DNA from: Actinobacteria bacterium UBA2236
GTDB taxonomy: Bacteria > Actinomycetota > Actinomycetes > Nanopelagicales > Nanopelagicaceae
DNA length: 33,446 nt
NCBI GenBank assembly: GCA_002347935.1
Contig: DDYK01000050.1
Coordinates: 1 to 33,446 of the forward strand
Direction of reading: 5' to 3'
Below, one piece after another: positions 7,719 to 14,915 of the stretch (position 1 is the first letter of the stretch; each line of letters starts with the position of its first letter). The notes beneath the pieces are model-generated. The model had not been told where the DNA came from. It made no database searches and worked only from the letters and a program-made list of their open reading frames with translations. Made by a program: the position numbers and the translations under genes.

Positions 7719-8326
7719 GTGATATCAGCACAATTACATTTGGTTTGCAGGCTTTTGTTACTTTACTTGTAATTCTAGATCCGCCAGGTGCAACTCCAAT
7801 ATTTTTATCAGTTCTAGGAGATCGCACTCGTCGCCAAAGAACTCTTCTTGCCTGGCAAGCTGCTGGCACTTCACTATTTGTCATTACTTTATTTGCTCTC
7901 TTTGGCCAATTTATCGTTGATTATCTTGAGATTTCGATGCCAGCCTTAAGAGGAGCTGGTGGGCTACTACTGCTATTGGTTTCACTAGATTTACTAAAAG
8001 GAAGTGATTTTAGCGGTGGCGGGAAAGTCCCAAAGAACTTAGCTTTGGTGCCACTTGGAACCCCGCTATTGGCAGGCCCAGGGGCAATTGTGACCATCAT
8101 GCTCTTTAGCCAAGAAGTATCTAGTACCTCTATGACTTTTGCGCTCTCACTTGCGGTACTTGGAGCACATTTCATTATTGGACTAACTCTGATGTTCTCG
8201 CTGGGGATTGTGAGAATCATTAAGGAATCTGGAGTAGCTCTCCTTGCAAAAATTGCCGGTCTTCTAACCGCTGCAATTGCATTTGAAATGCTAATGACTG
8301 GAATTAAGGATTTAATTGCCTCATGA
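7715..8326 (+). CDS. MarC family (UPF0056) integral membrane protein
   Basis: This is a 203-residue protein with about six membrane spans. The first helix carries the signature LLVILDPPGATPIFLSVLG (D and paired prolines), and the middle has the conserved LVPLGTPLLAGPGAIVTIML motif. The length matches the MarC/YchE/YhgN family. MarC was named for a supposed link to multiple antibiotic resistance that was later not supported, and the transport role remains undefined. The ATG overlaps the PHP gene stop by four bases, and the 3' end overlaps the MpaB-like gene by four, so it is a middle gene of the operon. Confidence 0.9.
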   Translation: MSDISTITFGLQAFVTLLVILDPPGATPIFLSVLGDRTRRQRTLLAWQAAGTSLFVITLFALFGQFIVDYLEISMPALRGAGGLLLLLVSLDLLKGSDFSGGGKVPKNLALVPLGTPLLAGPGAIVTIMLFSQEVSSTSMTFALSLAVLGAHFIIGLTLMFSLGIVRIIKESGVALLAKIAGLLTAAIAFEMLMTGIKDLIAS

Positions 8327-9105
8327 GTTTAGGTTTTTTCTCTCCAGACTCGATAACTTGGAAAGTCCACTCAGATCCTTCAATGTTAGTGGGCGGAATT
8401 AGGGCTCTGCTTGAACAAGCGCTCCATCCAGAAGCGATGGCAGGGGTAGCAGCCCATTCAAACTTCCGCGAAGATGCTTGGGGAAGGCTGGAGAGAACCG
8501 GAGATTATGTTGCAACTATTACCTTCTCTAGCAAAGAAAAGGCTGAGAGGTTGGCCGCCAGAGTCAGAGGTATTCATGAGAAGTTAAAACTTGACGATCA
8601 AAGGCTTCTGCTCTGGGTCCATATGGCGATGGTTGATTCGTTTTTAGATACAGCGCTTCGATCTGGGCTTGCATTAAGCGAAAGGGAGCGCGATCAGTAT
8701 CTAGAGGAGATGGTGATTTTTGCTCGCCTAGTTGGTATTGATGAAGAGAGAGTGCCAAGAAGTGTTGCTCAATTAAATAAATACTTTATAGATATTAAGA
8801 ATGAGCTATATGCCAGCGATGATGCCAAACGAGCTGCCTTATTTATTGCCCTTCCCCCACTTCCACCACTTCTTCGCTTTGGAACTCCAATTGCTCCACT
8901 CTGGGGAGGCGTAACCGCATTAGCAGGAGCCTGCCTTCCTAAATGGGCTAAGTCTTTATATGGCTGGCCAACTCTTCCTGGGCAAGATATCGCTACAAAT
9001 GTCGCTCTTAGATCTTTGCGAAGCGCTCTTTTATTAGTTCCTGAGGGATTAAGACAAACACCTGAAATGAAATTTGCATTTGCTCAAGTTGGCGAAGAAA
9101 AATGA
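8323..9105 (+). CDS. Oxygenase MpaB family / DUF2236 protein
   Basis: This 260-residue protein fits the DUF2236 (MpaB/latex-clearing-protein-like) family. The opening motif SITWKVHSDPSMLVGGIRALLEQALHPEAMAGV is characteristic, as are the FREDAWGRLERTGDYVATITF block with RVRGIHEKLK after it and the LLLWVHMAMVDSFL motif. Some family members bind heme b and are oxygenases. The histidines at HP, RGIHEK and WVH are present, but catalytic competence and substrate are unknown. Start and stop both overlap the neighbouring genes by four bases (ATGA). In this genome it is coupled to a ParA-like ATPase, whose role beside such a protein is unexplained. Confidence 0.82.
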   Translation: MSLGFFSPDSITWKVHSDPSMLVGGIRALLEQALHPEAMAGVAAHSNFREDAWGRLERTGDYVATITFSSKEKAERLAARVRGIHEKLKLDDQRLLLWVHMAMVDSFLDTALRSGLALSERERDQYLEEMVIFARLVGIDEERVPRSVAQLNKYFIDIKNELYASDDAKRAALFIALPPLPPLLRFGTPIAPLWGGVTALAGACLPKWAKSLYGWPTLPGQDIATNVALRSLRSALLLVPEGLRQTPEMKFAFAQVGEEK

Positions 9106-9812
9106 AGACTTTAGTAGTTGCCAATAGCGCAGGTGGAGTGGGAAAAAGCACCTCTGCTCATTGCATAGCAGTAGCTGCAAGTGAATATGGCAAAAAGGTT
9201 TTGGTAATAGATGCAGATCCGGCAGCCGGAATAACTTTTGCTTGCGGTATTGAAAATCCTAGAGTGAGCACAAAAGAGTTCTTATCTGGCCAGTTCTCAC
9301 TTGAGGCCGCAATAATTAAAAGCGGGGAGCGATTCTCAATCATTGCCTCATCTAGTCGCCTACTTGCTTTAGACATTGATCATGCCATCACGGCCAAGAA
9401 ACTAGTTGAGCTTCTAAATGGCTTTGACTTAGTGATAATTGATACCCCAACAGGAGTCTCAAGAATCACAAACTACTTTATGGCAATTGCTGATCTAATT
9501 CTGATTAGTAGTACAACGGAGATTCTCTCTCTTAGAGGAGCGCTAAATAGTAAAGATTATGCCGAGGGCGCGGGCTATGGCGGAGAACTACTGCTTTTAA
9601 TAACAAAGACTGAGCAAGCACTTGATAATGAGTTTAAGTCATTAATTGGTGATGATTTTAAGCTAATTGAACCGACAATTCGCTTTTCTTTGCAAGTTTC
9701 TACCGCTCAGAGCCAGGCTATGAGCATTTTAACTCTAGATGCAAAAAGTGAAGTTGCTGCCGATTACCGCGAAGTTACTTATTCAATATTGGAAAAATTA
9801 GAACTTATTTAA
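9102..9812 (+). CDS. ParA/MinD-like P-loop ATPase with altered Walker A
   Basis: This is a 236-residue ATPase of the ParA/MinD/SIMIBI class. The P-loop reads NSAGGVGKST at residues 8-17: the ATP-binding lysine (K15) is present, but the family 'signature' lysine that should precede GGVGK is alanine (A10). Switch I/II-like motifs follow: VIDADPAAGITFACGI and LVIIDTPTGVSRITNYF (Walker B). The usual aspartate after DTPP-type motifs is not seen. No ParB or parS-like neighbour lies nearby, and chromosomal parAB usually sits near the origin, so this is probably not the main segregation ATPase. It ends the five-gene operon, coupled to the MpaB-like gene, and faces DUF3107 with one base between the genes. 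Confidence 0.82.
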   Translation: MKTLVVANSAGGVGKSTSAHCIAVAASEYGKKVLVIDADPAAGITFACGIENPRVSTKEFLSGQFSLEAAIIKSGERFSIIASSSRLLALDIDHAITAKKLVELLNGFDLVIIDTPTGVSRITNYFMAIADLILISSTTEILSLRGALNSKDYAEGAGYGGELLLLITKTEQALDNEFKSLIGDDFKLIEPTIRFSLQVSTAQSQAMSILTLDAKSEVAADYREVTYSILEKLELI

Positions 9813-9813
9813 T

Positions 9814-10077
9814 TTAAGCGCCAGCAAATCCAACTCGACGTTCAGCAATATCGCCAATCTCAATTGAACCAATTTTTCCTGCAGGAACTACAAACTTGCG
9901 ACCCCTGATATCAGTTAGTACAAGTGGGGCTGCAGAAGTCAGCGCCTTATTGACTAGTTCTAGTACTTCATCACGATCAAGAGAAGTCTCTATGGTTAAC
10001 TCACGAAGCTGGTCAGCTACTGAGATGCGAACTTCTGATTTTGCAGATTCTGACTTTCCGCTCTTCTTTGTACTCAT
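9814..10077 (-). CDS. DUF3107 family protein (Rv3208A-like)
   Basis: This is an 87-residue protein. After a low-complexity STKKSGKSESAKSE leader it has the DUF3107 core: VRISVADQLRELTIETSLDRDEV, then an LVLTDIRGRKFVVPAGKIGSIEIG segment, ending in RRVGFAGA. The family (M. tuberculosis Rv3208A, TB9.4) is conserved in Actinobacteria, and I know of no established function. GGGG lies close upstream of the ATG at 10077. The TetR gene directly upstream on the same strand mirrors the Rv3208-Rv3208A pair. The core aligns without gaps to what I recall of the family. The lysine/serine-rich leader is longer than in many members, so a downstream start cannot be excluded. Confidence 0.85.
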   Translation of the reverse strand: MSTKKSGKSESAKSEVRISVADQLRELTIETSLDRDEVLELVNKALTSAAPLVLTDIRGRKFVVPAGKIGSIEIGDIAERRVGFAGA

Positions 10078-10132
10078 AGCCCCATCTTAAAGAGTTTTAC
10101 CAGATTTTGCCTCTTCATATCTCTCAAGGTCT

Positions 10133-10759
10133 CTAGCCCTGTAAAGGAAAGCCAGAGATTCCTCGCCAAAGAAGATTAGTCACTAGTGAGGTTGCTTCTG
10201 AGCGATTAATTTTTCCGTCCCTTTCAAGCCAATGGCGAGCCGTTATTTGAGCGCAACCGATTAATCCAATTGCAAGCACCATCGACTCTTCTTTTGGAAA
10301 TCCAGTATCTAGTGAAATTACCGCGCTAACTGCTACTGCGCATTCATAGGTCATGCGATCAAGTCTCTGCCTTACTTGAGGCTCGGCGCTCATATCACTT
10401 TCAAATAGCAATCGAAATGCTCCGCCCTCATCATCAATGAATTCAAAATACGCAACTACTGTGGCTTTGACTCGATTTTTATTTTCTTTATTTGAGGCAA
10501 TCGCCTTCTGAATAGCAAATACGAGAGAGTCAATATGAACATCAAGAAGGGCGAGATAAAGATCTAGTTTTGAGGGAAAGTGCTGATATAACACGGGCTT
10601 ACTAACTCCGGCTCGATCTGCGATTTCATCCATAGCAGCTGCGTGATAGCCCGAGACAGTAAAGACCTCTAGGGCGGCGCTTAGCAGCAGAGCGCGTCTC
10701 TCGTCGCGTGGAAGGCGAACTCGATTATCAACTTTCTCGCTATTGCTCATCGGTGTCAT
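10133..10759 (-). CDS. TetR-family transcriptional regulator (Rv3208-like)
   Basis: This is a 208-residue regulator. The N-terminal TetR DNA-binding domain runs about residues 20-65: RRALLLSAALEVFTVSGYHAAAMDEIADRAGVSKPVLYQHFPSK. The rest is a helical ligand-binding/dimerisation domain. DNA-binding helix, spacing and DUF3107 partner match M. tuberculosis Rv3208. The ligand is not inferable. ATGs at 10759 and 10750 are both possible and neither has a clear ribosome binding site. The gene is divergent from mshB (start 10816), leaving 56 bases for both promoters, so control of mshB as well as autoregulation is conceivable. I could not find a convincing TetR palindrome there. Confidence 0.88.
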   Translation of the reverse strand: MTPMSNSEKVDNRVRLPRDERRALLLSAALEVFTVSGYHAAAMDEIADRAGVSKPVLYQHFPSKLDLYLALLDVHIDSLVFAIQKAIASNKENKNRVKATVVAYFEFIDDEGGAFRLLFESDMSAEPQVRQRLDRMTYECAVAVSAVISLDTGFPKEESMVLAIGLIGCAQITARHWLERDGKINRSEATSLVTNLLWRGISGFPLQG

Positions 10760-10815
10760 GGTACGAGGTTTGGCAAGATTTCACTAATAGAACTCGTGTA
10801 GCCTTCCGAACCAAG

Positions 10816-11679
10816 ATGAGAAAACCACGCCTACTTTTAGTTCACGCCCATCCAGATGATGAGACTATAAACAACGGCGTAACCATGGCTAAGTATGTTG
10901 CTATGGGTTATGGCGTAACTCTTGTTACTTGCACCAGAGGCGAAGAGGGTGAAATTTTAGTTCCAGAGCTCCAACATCTTGCAAGTGGAAAAGAAGATGG
11001 CCTTGGTCCTATTCGCGAAGTTGAGTTAGCAAATGCTATGAAAGTTTTGGGAGTAGTGGATCACCGCTTCCTCGGTTCTTCAAAAAAGTCTTGGCGCGAT
11101 AGTGGAATGATGGGCTCAGAGCCAAATTCAAGGGCGGATAATTTCTGGAGCGCAGACGTAGAAGATGCCGCGGAATCTCTAGTTGAGGTAATACTTGAGA
11201 TAAAACCTGATGTGATGGTTACCTATGATGAAATTGGTGGCTATGGGCATCCGGATCATATTCAGGCCCATAGAGTTGCAATGCGAGGTAGTGAAATTGC
11301 AGCCGAGCGTGGTTGGCAGATTCAAAAAATCTATTGGAACACAATTCCTATCTCGATTATTGAGCAGGGAATTGAAGCAATGAAGGGTAGTGGAAGTGAT
11401 TTCTGGGGAGTAGAGAAGGCAGAAGATTTTCCATTTGCTCAACCAGATGATTTAGTAACAACGGTAATCGATGGCCAAGATTTTGTAGATAAGAAGATGG
11501 AGGCGATGAGAGCACATCCGACTCAAATTGCAGTGGATGGACCGTTCTTTGCACTCTCCGATAATTTGGGGTTTAAAGTTTGGGGACAAGAGTTTTATCG
11601 CTTGGTTTATGGCAAAGCTAGTCCTCCATTTAACCAAGAGGGACGGGAGACTGATCTGTTTTCAGGAATTCAGCTATGA
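10816..11679 (+). CDS. mshB: GlcNAc-Ins deacetylase, mycothiol biosynthesis (MshB)
   Basis: This 287-residue zinc deacetylase of the LmbE/PIG-L family removes the acetyl group from GlcNAc-Ins, the second committed step of mycothiol synthesis. Metal-site motifs are VHAHPDDE near the N-terminus (H, D, D) and YGHPDHIQAH about residue 150. Between them are the conserved TCTRGEEGEIL and the helix PIREVELANAMKVLGV. The NTIP segment and the YEEVY-replacing GQEFYRLVY end also match MshB, with length close to the mycobacterial enzyme (about 300). MshB and Mca are paralogues, and the immediate small membrane protein neighbour favours MshB. An open extension to 10708 exists, but MRKPRLLLVHAHPDDE is the expected N-terminus. 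Confidence 0.9.
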   Translation: MRKPRLLLVHAHPDDETINNGVTMAKYVAMGYGVTLVTCTRGEEGEILVPELQHLASGKEDGLGPIREVELANAMKVLGVVDHRFLGSSKKSWRDSGMMGSEPNSRADNFWSADVEDAAESLVEVILEIKPDVMVTYDEIGGYGHPDHIQAHRVAMRGSEIAAERGWQIQKIYWNTIPISIIEQGIEAMKGSGSDFWGVEKAEDFPFAQPDDLVTTVIDGQDFVDKKMEAMRAHPTQIAVDGPFFALSDNLGFKVWGQEFYRLVYGKASPPFNQEGRETDLFSGIQL

Positions 11680-11987
11680 AAACTCTACTGAACCTGCTTT
11701 TTGGTGCGCTTGTTGGAGTTTCTGGAACTTTTCTACATAATGCCTATAAACCTTTTGGACTACTTGTCTCATTAATAGCTCTTTTTCTAGGTCTTCGTTT
11801 GGTTAGAAATATGTATCTCTCCAAGCTATCACTTGCCCTTTTTGCGATTGGTTGGCTTTTTATAATTGTTAGAGCTTCAACTCTTGGCAATGGCGGAGAG
11901 GTTCTAATTGAAGCCAATGCCTATGGCAATATCTTGGTATTTGGGGGAGCAGCGCTAATCTCTTGGAGATTACTAGCGAGAATTTAA
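11676..11987 (+). CDS. Small membrane protein linked to mshB (DUF6113/Rv1171-like)
   Basis: This is a 103-residue protein with four hydrophobic stretches (about residues 5-20, 27-45, 50-68 and 85-100) and few charges, so a polytopic membrane protein is likely. It overlaps mshB by four bases (ATGA). In Streptomyces and mycobacteria a small membrane protein of this size (DUF6113, Rv1171) lies directly after mshB, and this match in position is the main reason for the call. The function is not known. The gene converges on cysS with three bases between stop codons. Confidence 0.7.
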   Translation: MKTLLNLLFGALVGVSGTFLHNAYKPFGLLVSLIALFLGLRLVRNMYLSKLSLALFAIGWLFIIVRASTLGNGGEVLIEANAYGNILVFGGAALISWRLLARI

Positions 11988-11990
11988 GTT

Positions 11991-13442
11991 TTAACTCCTC
12001 CAGCTCCAGCTCTGTCCAGATGGCAAGTCACTCACAGAAATACCCAGCAATAAAAGTTGATCTCTTATCTGATCACTTAAGGCAAAGTCTTTGCTCGCCC
12101 TCGCGCTCTGTCTCGCCTCTAATAATACTTTAGCTGCATCCGGCAGCTCTTTTGTCGGCATTTGCTCAAGTAGTTTTAGAGCAAGAAGTGGTTCAAGCTC
12201 TTCTAATATCGCTGCCTTCTGCCCATCTGAAAAACTAACATCCTTTTCAAGAGATCGGAGCTTGAGCATCACTTGAGGGGTATCTAAATCTGCTTGGAAG
12301 TGAGCAAGAATTGCTAGGACAAAGGAGCTAGCTGCATCTGAATAGTCCTTGGGAGACAATTTCCAGATTTGATACTTTGCTCTCAAGCGCTGCAGAGTTG
12401 CATGGGCAGCACTTATCGAGCTCCAAGATAAATCCATCTGAGAGCGATAACGATTTTCAAGGAAGCAGAATCGCAGTGATAGTGGGTCAAATCCACGCGA
12501 GATTACATCAGAGAGTAGAACTACATTTTCAGAACTCTTTGACATCTTTCTTCCTTCAAACAAGAGATGCTCGCCGTGAAGCCAGGCGCTAACTGCTTCA
12601 CCTTTCACTAGAGGATTTGACTGGGCTCTCTCGTTTTCATGATGAGGGAATCGAAGATCAATGCCGCCGATATGTAGATCGACATGTCCTTGCAGGTAAT
12701 GAAGCGACATTGCAGAACATTCAATATGCCAGCCAGGAAATCCTGGGCCGTAAGGTGTCTGCCAAATCATCTCACTGCGATTTCCAGCAGCTTTCCAAAG
12801 GGCCCAATCTGCATGAAATCTCTTTGCTCCTGCTTCAACAAATTCATAGCGATGACCAGGTTTGAGCGCATCTAAGCGATTTCCACTTAATTGGCCATAA
12901 CTATCAAAGCCAGCACTATCAAAATAGATTGAGGAGTCATCTCCTTGATAGGCAAGTTTTAATTCCATCAACTTCTCAATATGGGCCAGCATCATATCGA
13001 TGCACTCACTAGCCCTCGGATATTTATCAGCGGGAAGGATATTTAAACCCGCGAGGTCTTTATGAAACTTCTCTTCATACTCTCTTGCAACGGAATAAGG
13101 ATCGCGTTTTTCAAGTTTTGATTGAGCCAAAATTTTATCTTCATCAAAGTCTTCACTCATATGGCCAACATCAGTAATGTTCTGCACCACTTTGACTTTT
13201 ATGCCAGAAAACTCCAAGGTTCTACGGACTAAGTCGCCAAGTAAGAAAGTCCTTAGATTGCCAACGTGAGCATCGCGATAGACCGTTGGTCCGCAGCAGT
13301 AGATTCTCACCGCTTGGCCATCGCTGGCAGTAATCGGCAGCAATTTTCGCTCTAAAGTGTCATAGATATGTAGACCATTAATTGGTGTTGGCTCGCGCTT
13401 CACCCCCTTATTTTGTAGGATGAGGTCCTGCAATGTAAGCAT
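11991..13442 (-). CDS. cysS: Cysteinyl-tRNA synthetase
   Basis: This 483-residue class I synthetase charges tRNA-Cys. The HIGH region reads YCCGPTVYRDAHVGNLRTF, the zinc site has the CCGPTVY cysteine, GWHIECSAMS and FPHHENERAQS, and KMSKS is present. The C-terminal anticodon-binding part ends SDQIRDQLLLLGISVSDL...SWSW, as in CysRS. MshC, the mycothiol ligase paralogue, has a CGITPY motif and lacks this C-terminal extension, so MshC is rejected. One deviation is KMSKSSENV, where CysRS usually has KMSKSxGN, i.e. glutamate for the conserved glycine. The ATG at 13442 gives a 25-residue leader before HIYDT, and a GTG at 13403 is an alternative. A TATAAA-like -10 lies at 13462-13467 on the minus strand, without a good -35. 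Confidence 0.88.
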   Translation of the reverse strand: MLTLQDLILQNKGVKREPTPINGLHIYDTLERKLLPITASDGQAVRIYCCGPTVYRDAHVGNLRTFLLGDLVRRTLEFSGIKVKVVQNITDVGHMSEDFDEDKILAQSKLEKRDPYSVAREYEEKFHKDLAGLNILPADKYPRASECIDMMLAHIEKLMELKLAYQGDDSSIYFDSAGFDSYGQLSGNRLDALKPGHRYEFVEAGAKRFHADWALWKAAGNRSEMIWQTPYGPGFPGWHIECSAMSLHYLQGHVDLHIGGIDLRFPHHENERAQSNPLVKGEAVSAWLHGEHLLFEGRKMSKSSENVVLLSDVISRGFDPLSLRFCFLENRYRSQMDLSWSSISAAHATLQRLRAKYQIWKLSPKDYSDAASSFVLAILAHFQADLDTPQVMLKLRSLEKDVSFSDGQKAAILEELEPLLALKLLEQMPTKELPDAAKVLLEARQSARASKDFALSDQIRDQLLLLGISVSDLPSGQSWSWRS

Positions 13443-13477
13443 CGCTTATGCCAATTCGGTGTTTATATCTTCGAGTT

Positions 13478-13492
13478 CTCCTCTGAAAGGAG
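13478..13492 (+). promoter_or_regulatory. Hairpin covering the fdxA Shine-Dalgarno
   Basis: CTCCT (13478-13482) and AGGAG (13488-13492) are perfectly complementary around a five-base loop. The right arm is the Shine-Dalgarno of fdxA (AAAGGAG, six bases before the GTG). Folding would block ribosome access. Five base pairs is marginal, and a C-rich tract complementary to any SD can occur by chance. Confidence 0.35.
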
Positions 13493-13498
13493 TTTCAG

Positions 13499-13825
13499 GT
13501 GACATACATCATCGCCCTTCCTTGTGTAGATGTAATGGATAAGTCATGTATTGAAGAGTGCCCGGTTGATTGCATTTATGAGGGCGATCGAATGATGTAT
13601 ATCCAACCTGATGAGTGTGTGGATTGTGGGGCATGTGAACCAGTTTGCCCAGTTGAGGCGATTTATTATGAAGATGATGTTCCAGCCCAATACAGCGAAT
13701 ACACGGCAGTTAACGCCGAATTCTTTGACGAGCTAGGTTCACCAGGCGGAGCAGCAAAAGTTGGAAAAGTTGGGAAGGATCATCCAATCCTTCTGCAGAT
13801 TCAAAAGAAACCTGCAGGCGAGTAA
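13499..13825 (+). CDS. fdxA: 7Fe ferredoxin ([3Fe-4S][4Fe-4S])
   Basis: This is a 108-residue electron carrier. Cysteine spacing is that of 7Fe ferredoxins: C9, C17 and C50 for the [3Fe-4S] cluster and C21, C40, C43 and C46 for the [4Fe-4S] cluster, with C25 as the extra free cysteine. The sequence PDECVDCGACEPVCPVEAI followed by YYEDDVP is nearly identical to actinobacterial FdxA/FdxC as I recall them. A strong AAAGGAG precedes the GTG start. dapC follows after ten bases. The mshB to ferredoxin to dapC neighbourhood agrees with Rv1170-Rv1178 and with Streptomyces, although here cysS is inserted on the opposite strand. Redox partners such as P450s or nitroreductases are not in the window. Confidence 0.95.
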   Translation: MTYIIALPCVDVMDKSCIEECPVDCIYEGDRMMYIQPDECVDCGACEPVCPVEAIYYEDDVPAQYSEYTAVNAEFFDELGSPGGAAKVGKVGKDHPILLQIQKKPAGE

Positions 13826-13835
13826 GTAGGCCAAG

Positions 13836-14915
13836 ATAAAACTCCCTGATTTTCCTTGGGATGCCCTTGCGCCATATGGGCAAAAAGCTCGAGCCCATAG
13901 CCAGGGATTCATTGATCTATCTCAGGGCACTCCCGTAGATCCCACCCCGGATTTCATTCAAGAAGAACTTAAATCAAGTAGTAATTCACCAAGCTATCCA
14001 TTAACCACTGGAAGCGCTTCGCTGCGAGAGGCGCTTAAGGGATATTGCGTTGACACCCTTGGCGCAAGTGGCGACTTTGATGTTTTGCCAACGCTTGGCT
14101 CAAAAGAATTGGTAGCACTATTGGCATATCTCTTGGAGGCTAAATCAGTTTTAATTCCAGAAATTGCCTACCCGACTTATAAAGTTGGTGCGCTACTTGC
14201 TAAGGCTGAAGTAATTGAAGTGGGAATTGATGCCCATACTTGGCCTGATAGAGCAGATCTTGCTTGGATTAATTCACCATCAAATCCAACTGGTCGAGTT
14301 CATAGCAAAGCTGAGTTAGAGGCCGCGCTTACCTGGGTGAGAAAATCTGGTGCAACCTTGGCAAGCGATGAGTGTTATCTGCCCTTCACTAATGGAATTC
14401 AAGCTCACTCAATTTTGGAGATAGCTAACGGAGACAACAGATCAATATTGGCCCTTCATTCCCTCTCAAAGCGATCAAATATGGCTGGTTATCGCGGAGC
14501 ATTTGTTGCTGGCGATTCTAAGTTGATTGCTCGATTACTTGAGATAAGAAAACATATGGGGATGATGCTTGCCTTGCCAATTCAAAACTCGATGGCAATC
14601 GCTCTATCAGATCATAGCCATGTTGAAATGCAAGCTGGAAAATATCAGACCAGGCGAGTAGTGCTAGCCAAAGCGCTAATTGAAGCAGGATTTAAAATTG
14701 AGTTTTCCGAGGCCGGGCTTTATATCTGGTGTAGTAGAGATGAAAGTGATTGGCAGAGCGTGGCTTGGTTTGCAGATTTAGGAATTCTTGTTACTCCAGG
14801 CAGCTTTTATGGAGTTAAAGGGGATCGATTTGTTCGTATCGCCTTAACTGCTAGCGATGAGAATATTTCCTGTGCAGCTTCTCGCATTTTTGAGGCAATA
14901 AAGCATGATAAATAA
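13836..14915 (+). CDS. dapC: Succinyl-diaminopimelate aminotransferase, apparent ATA start
   Basis: This is a 359-residue PLP-dependent class I/II aminotransferase of the lysine/diaminopimelate pathway, converting N-succinyl-2-amino-6-oxopimelate to N-succinyl-LL-DAP. Characteristic parts are the N-terminus KLPDFPWDALAPYGQKARAH, LSQGTPVDPTP, IAYPTYKVGA, NSPSNPTG, SDECY and LHSLSKRSNMAGYRGAF, where K212 is the Schiff-base lysine. After the in-frame stop at 13827-13829 there is no ATG, GTG or TTG until a TTG at 14085, which would delete about 83 conserved residues. The conserved N-terminus begins at ATA (13836-13838), ten bases after the fdxA stop and with AGG upstream. ATA initiation, a strain-specific ATG-to-ATA change or an assembly error are the options. 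The 3' end overlaps the next gene by 11 bases. Confidence 0.87.
   Translation: MKLPDFPWDALAPYGQKARAHSQGFIDLSQGTPVDPTPDFIQEELKSSSNSPSYPLTTGSASLREALKGYCVDTLGASGDFDVLPTLGSKELVALLAYLLEAKSVLIPEIAYPTYKVGALLAKAEVIEVGIDAHTWPDRADLAWINSPSNPTGRVHSKAELEAALTWVRKSGATLASDECYLPFTNGIQAHSILEIANGDNRSILALHSLSKRSNMAGYRGAFVAGDSKLIARLLEIRKHMGMMLALPIQNSMAIALSDHSHVEMQAGKYQTRRVVLAKALIEAGFKIEFSEAGLYIWCSRDESDWQSVAWFADLGILVTPGSFYGVKGDRFVRIALTASDENISCAASRIFEAIKHDK

Noticed and set aside
8323..9812. Chromosome partition (parAB) locus
   Set aside because: No ParB or parS-like repeats, the ParA-like protein lacks the signature lysine, and the neighbours are metabolic or transport genes.
10708..10815. N-terminal extension of MshB from 10708
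   Set aside because: The extra 36 residues overlap the divergent TetR gene and do not resemble the family; MRKPRLLLVHAHPDDE is the normal N-terminus.
11991..13442. Mycothiol ligase MshC
   Set aside because: The zinc/HIGH region reads CCGPTVY rather than the MshC CGITPY, and the protein has the full CysRS C-terminal anticodon domain.
14085..14915. Short dapC starting at TTG 14085
   Set aside because: Conserved DapC sequence continues without a stop upstream to 13836, so this start would remove the N-terminal 83 residues.
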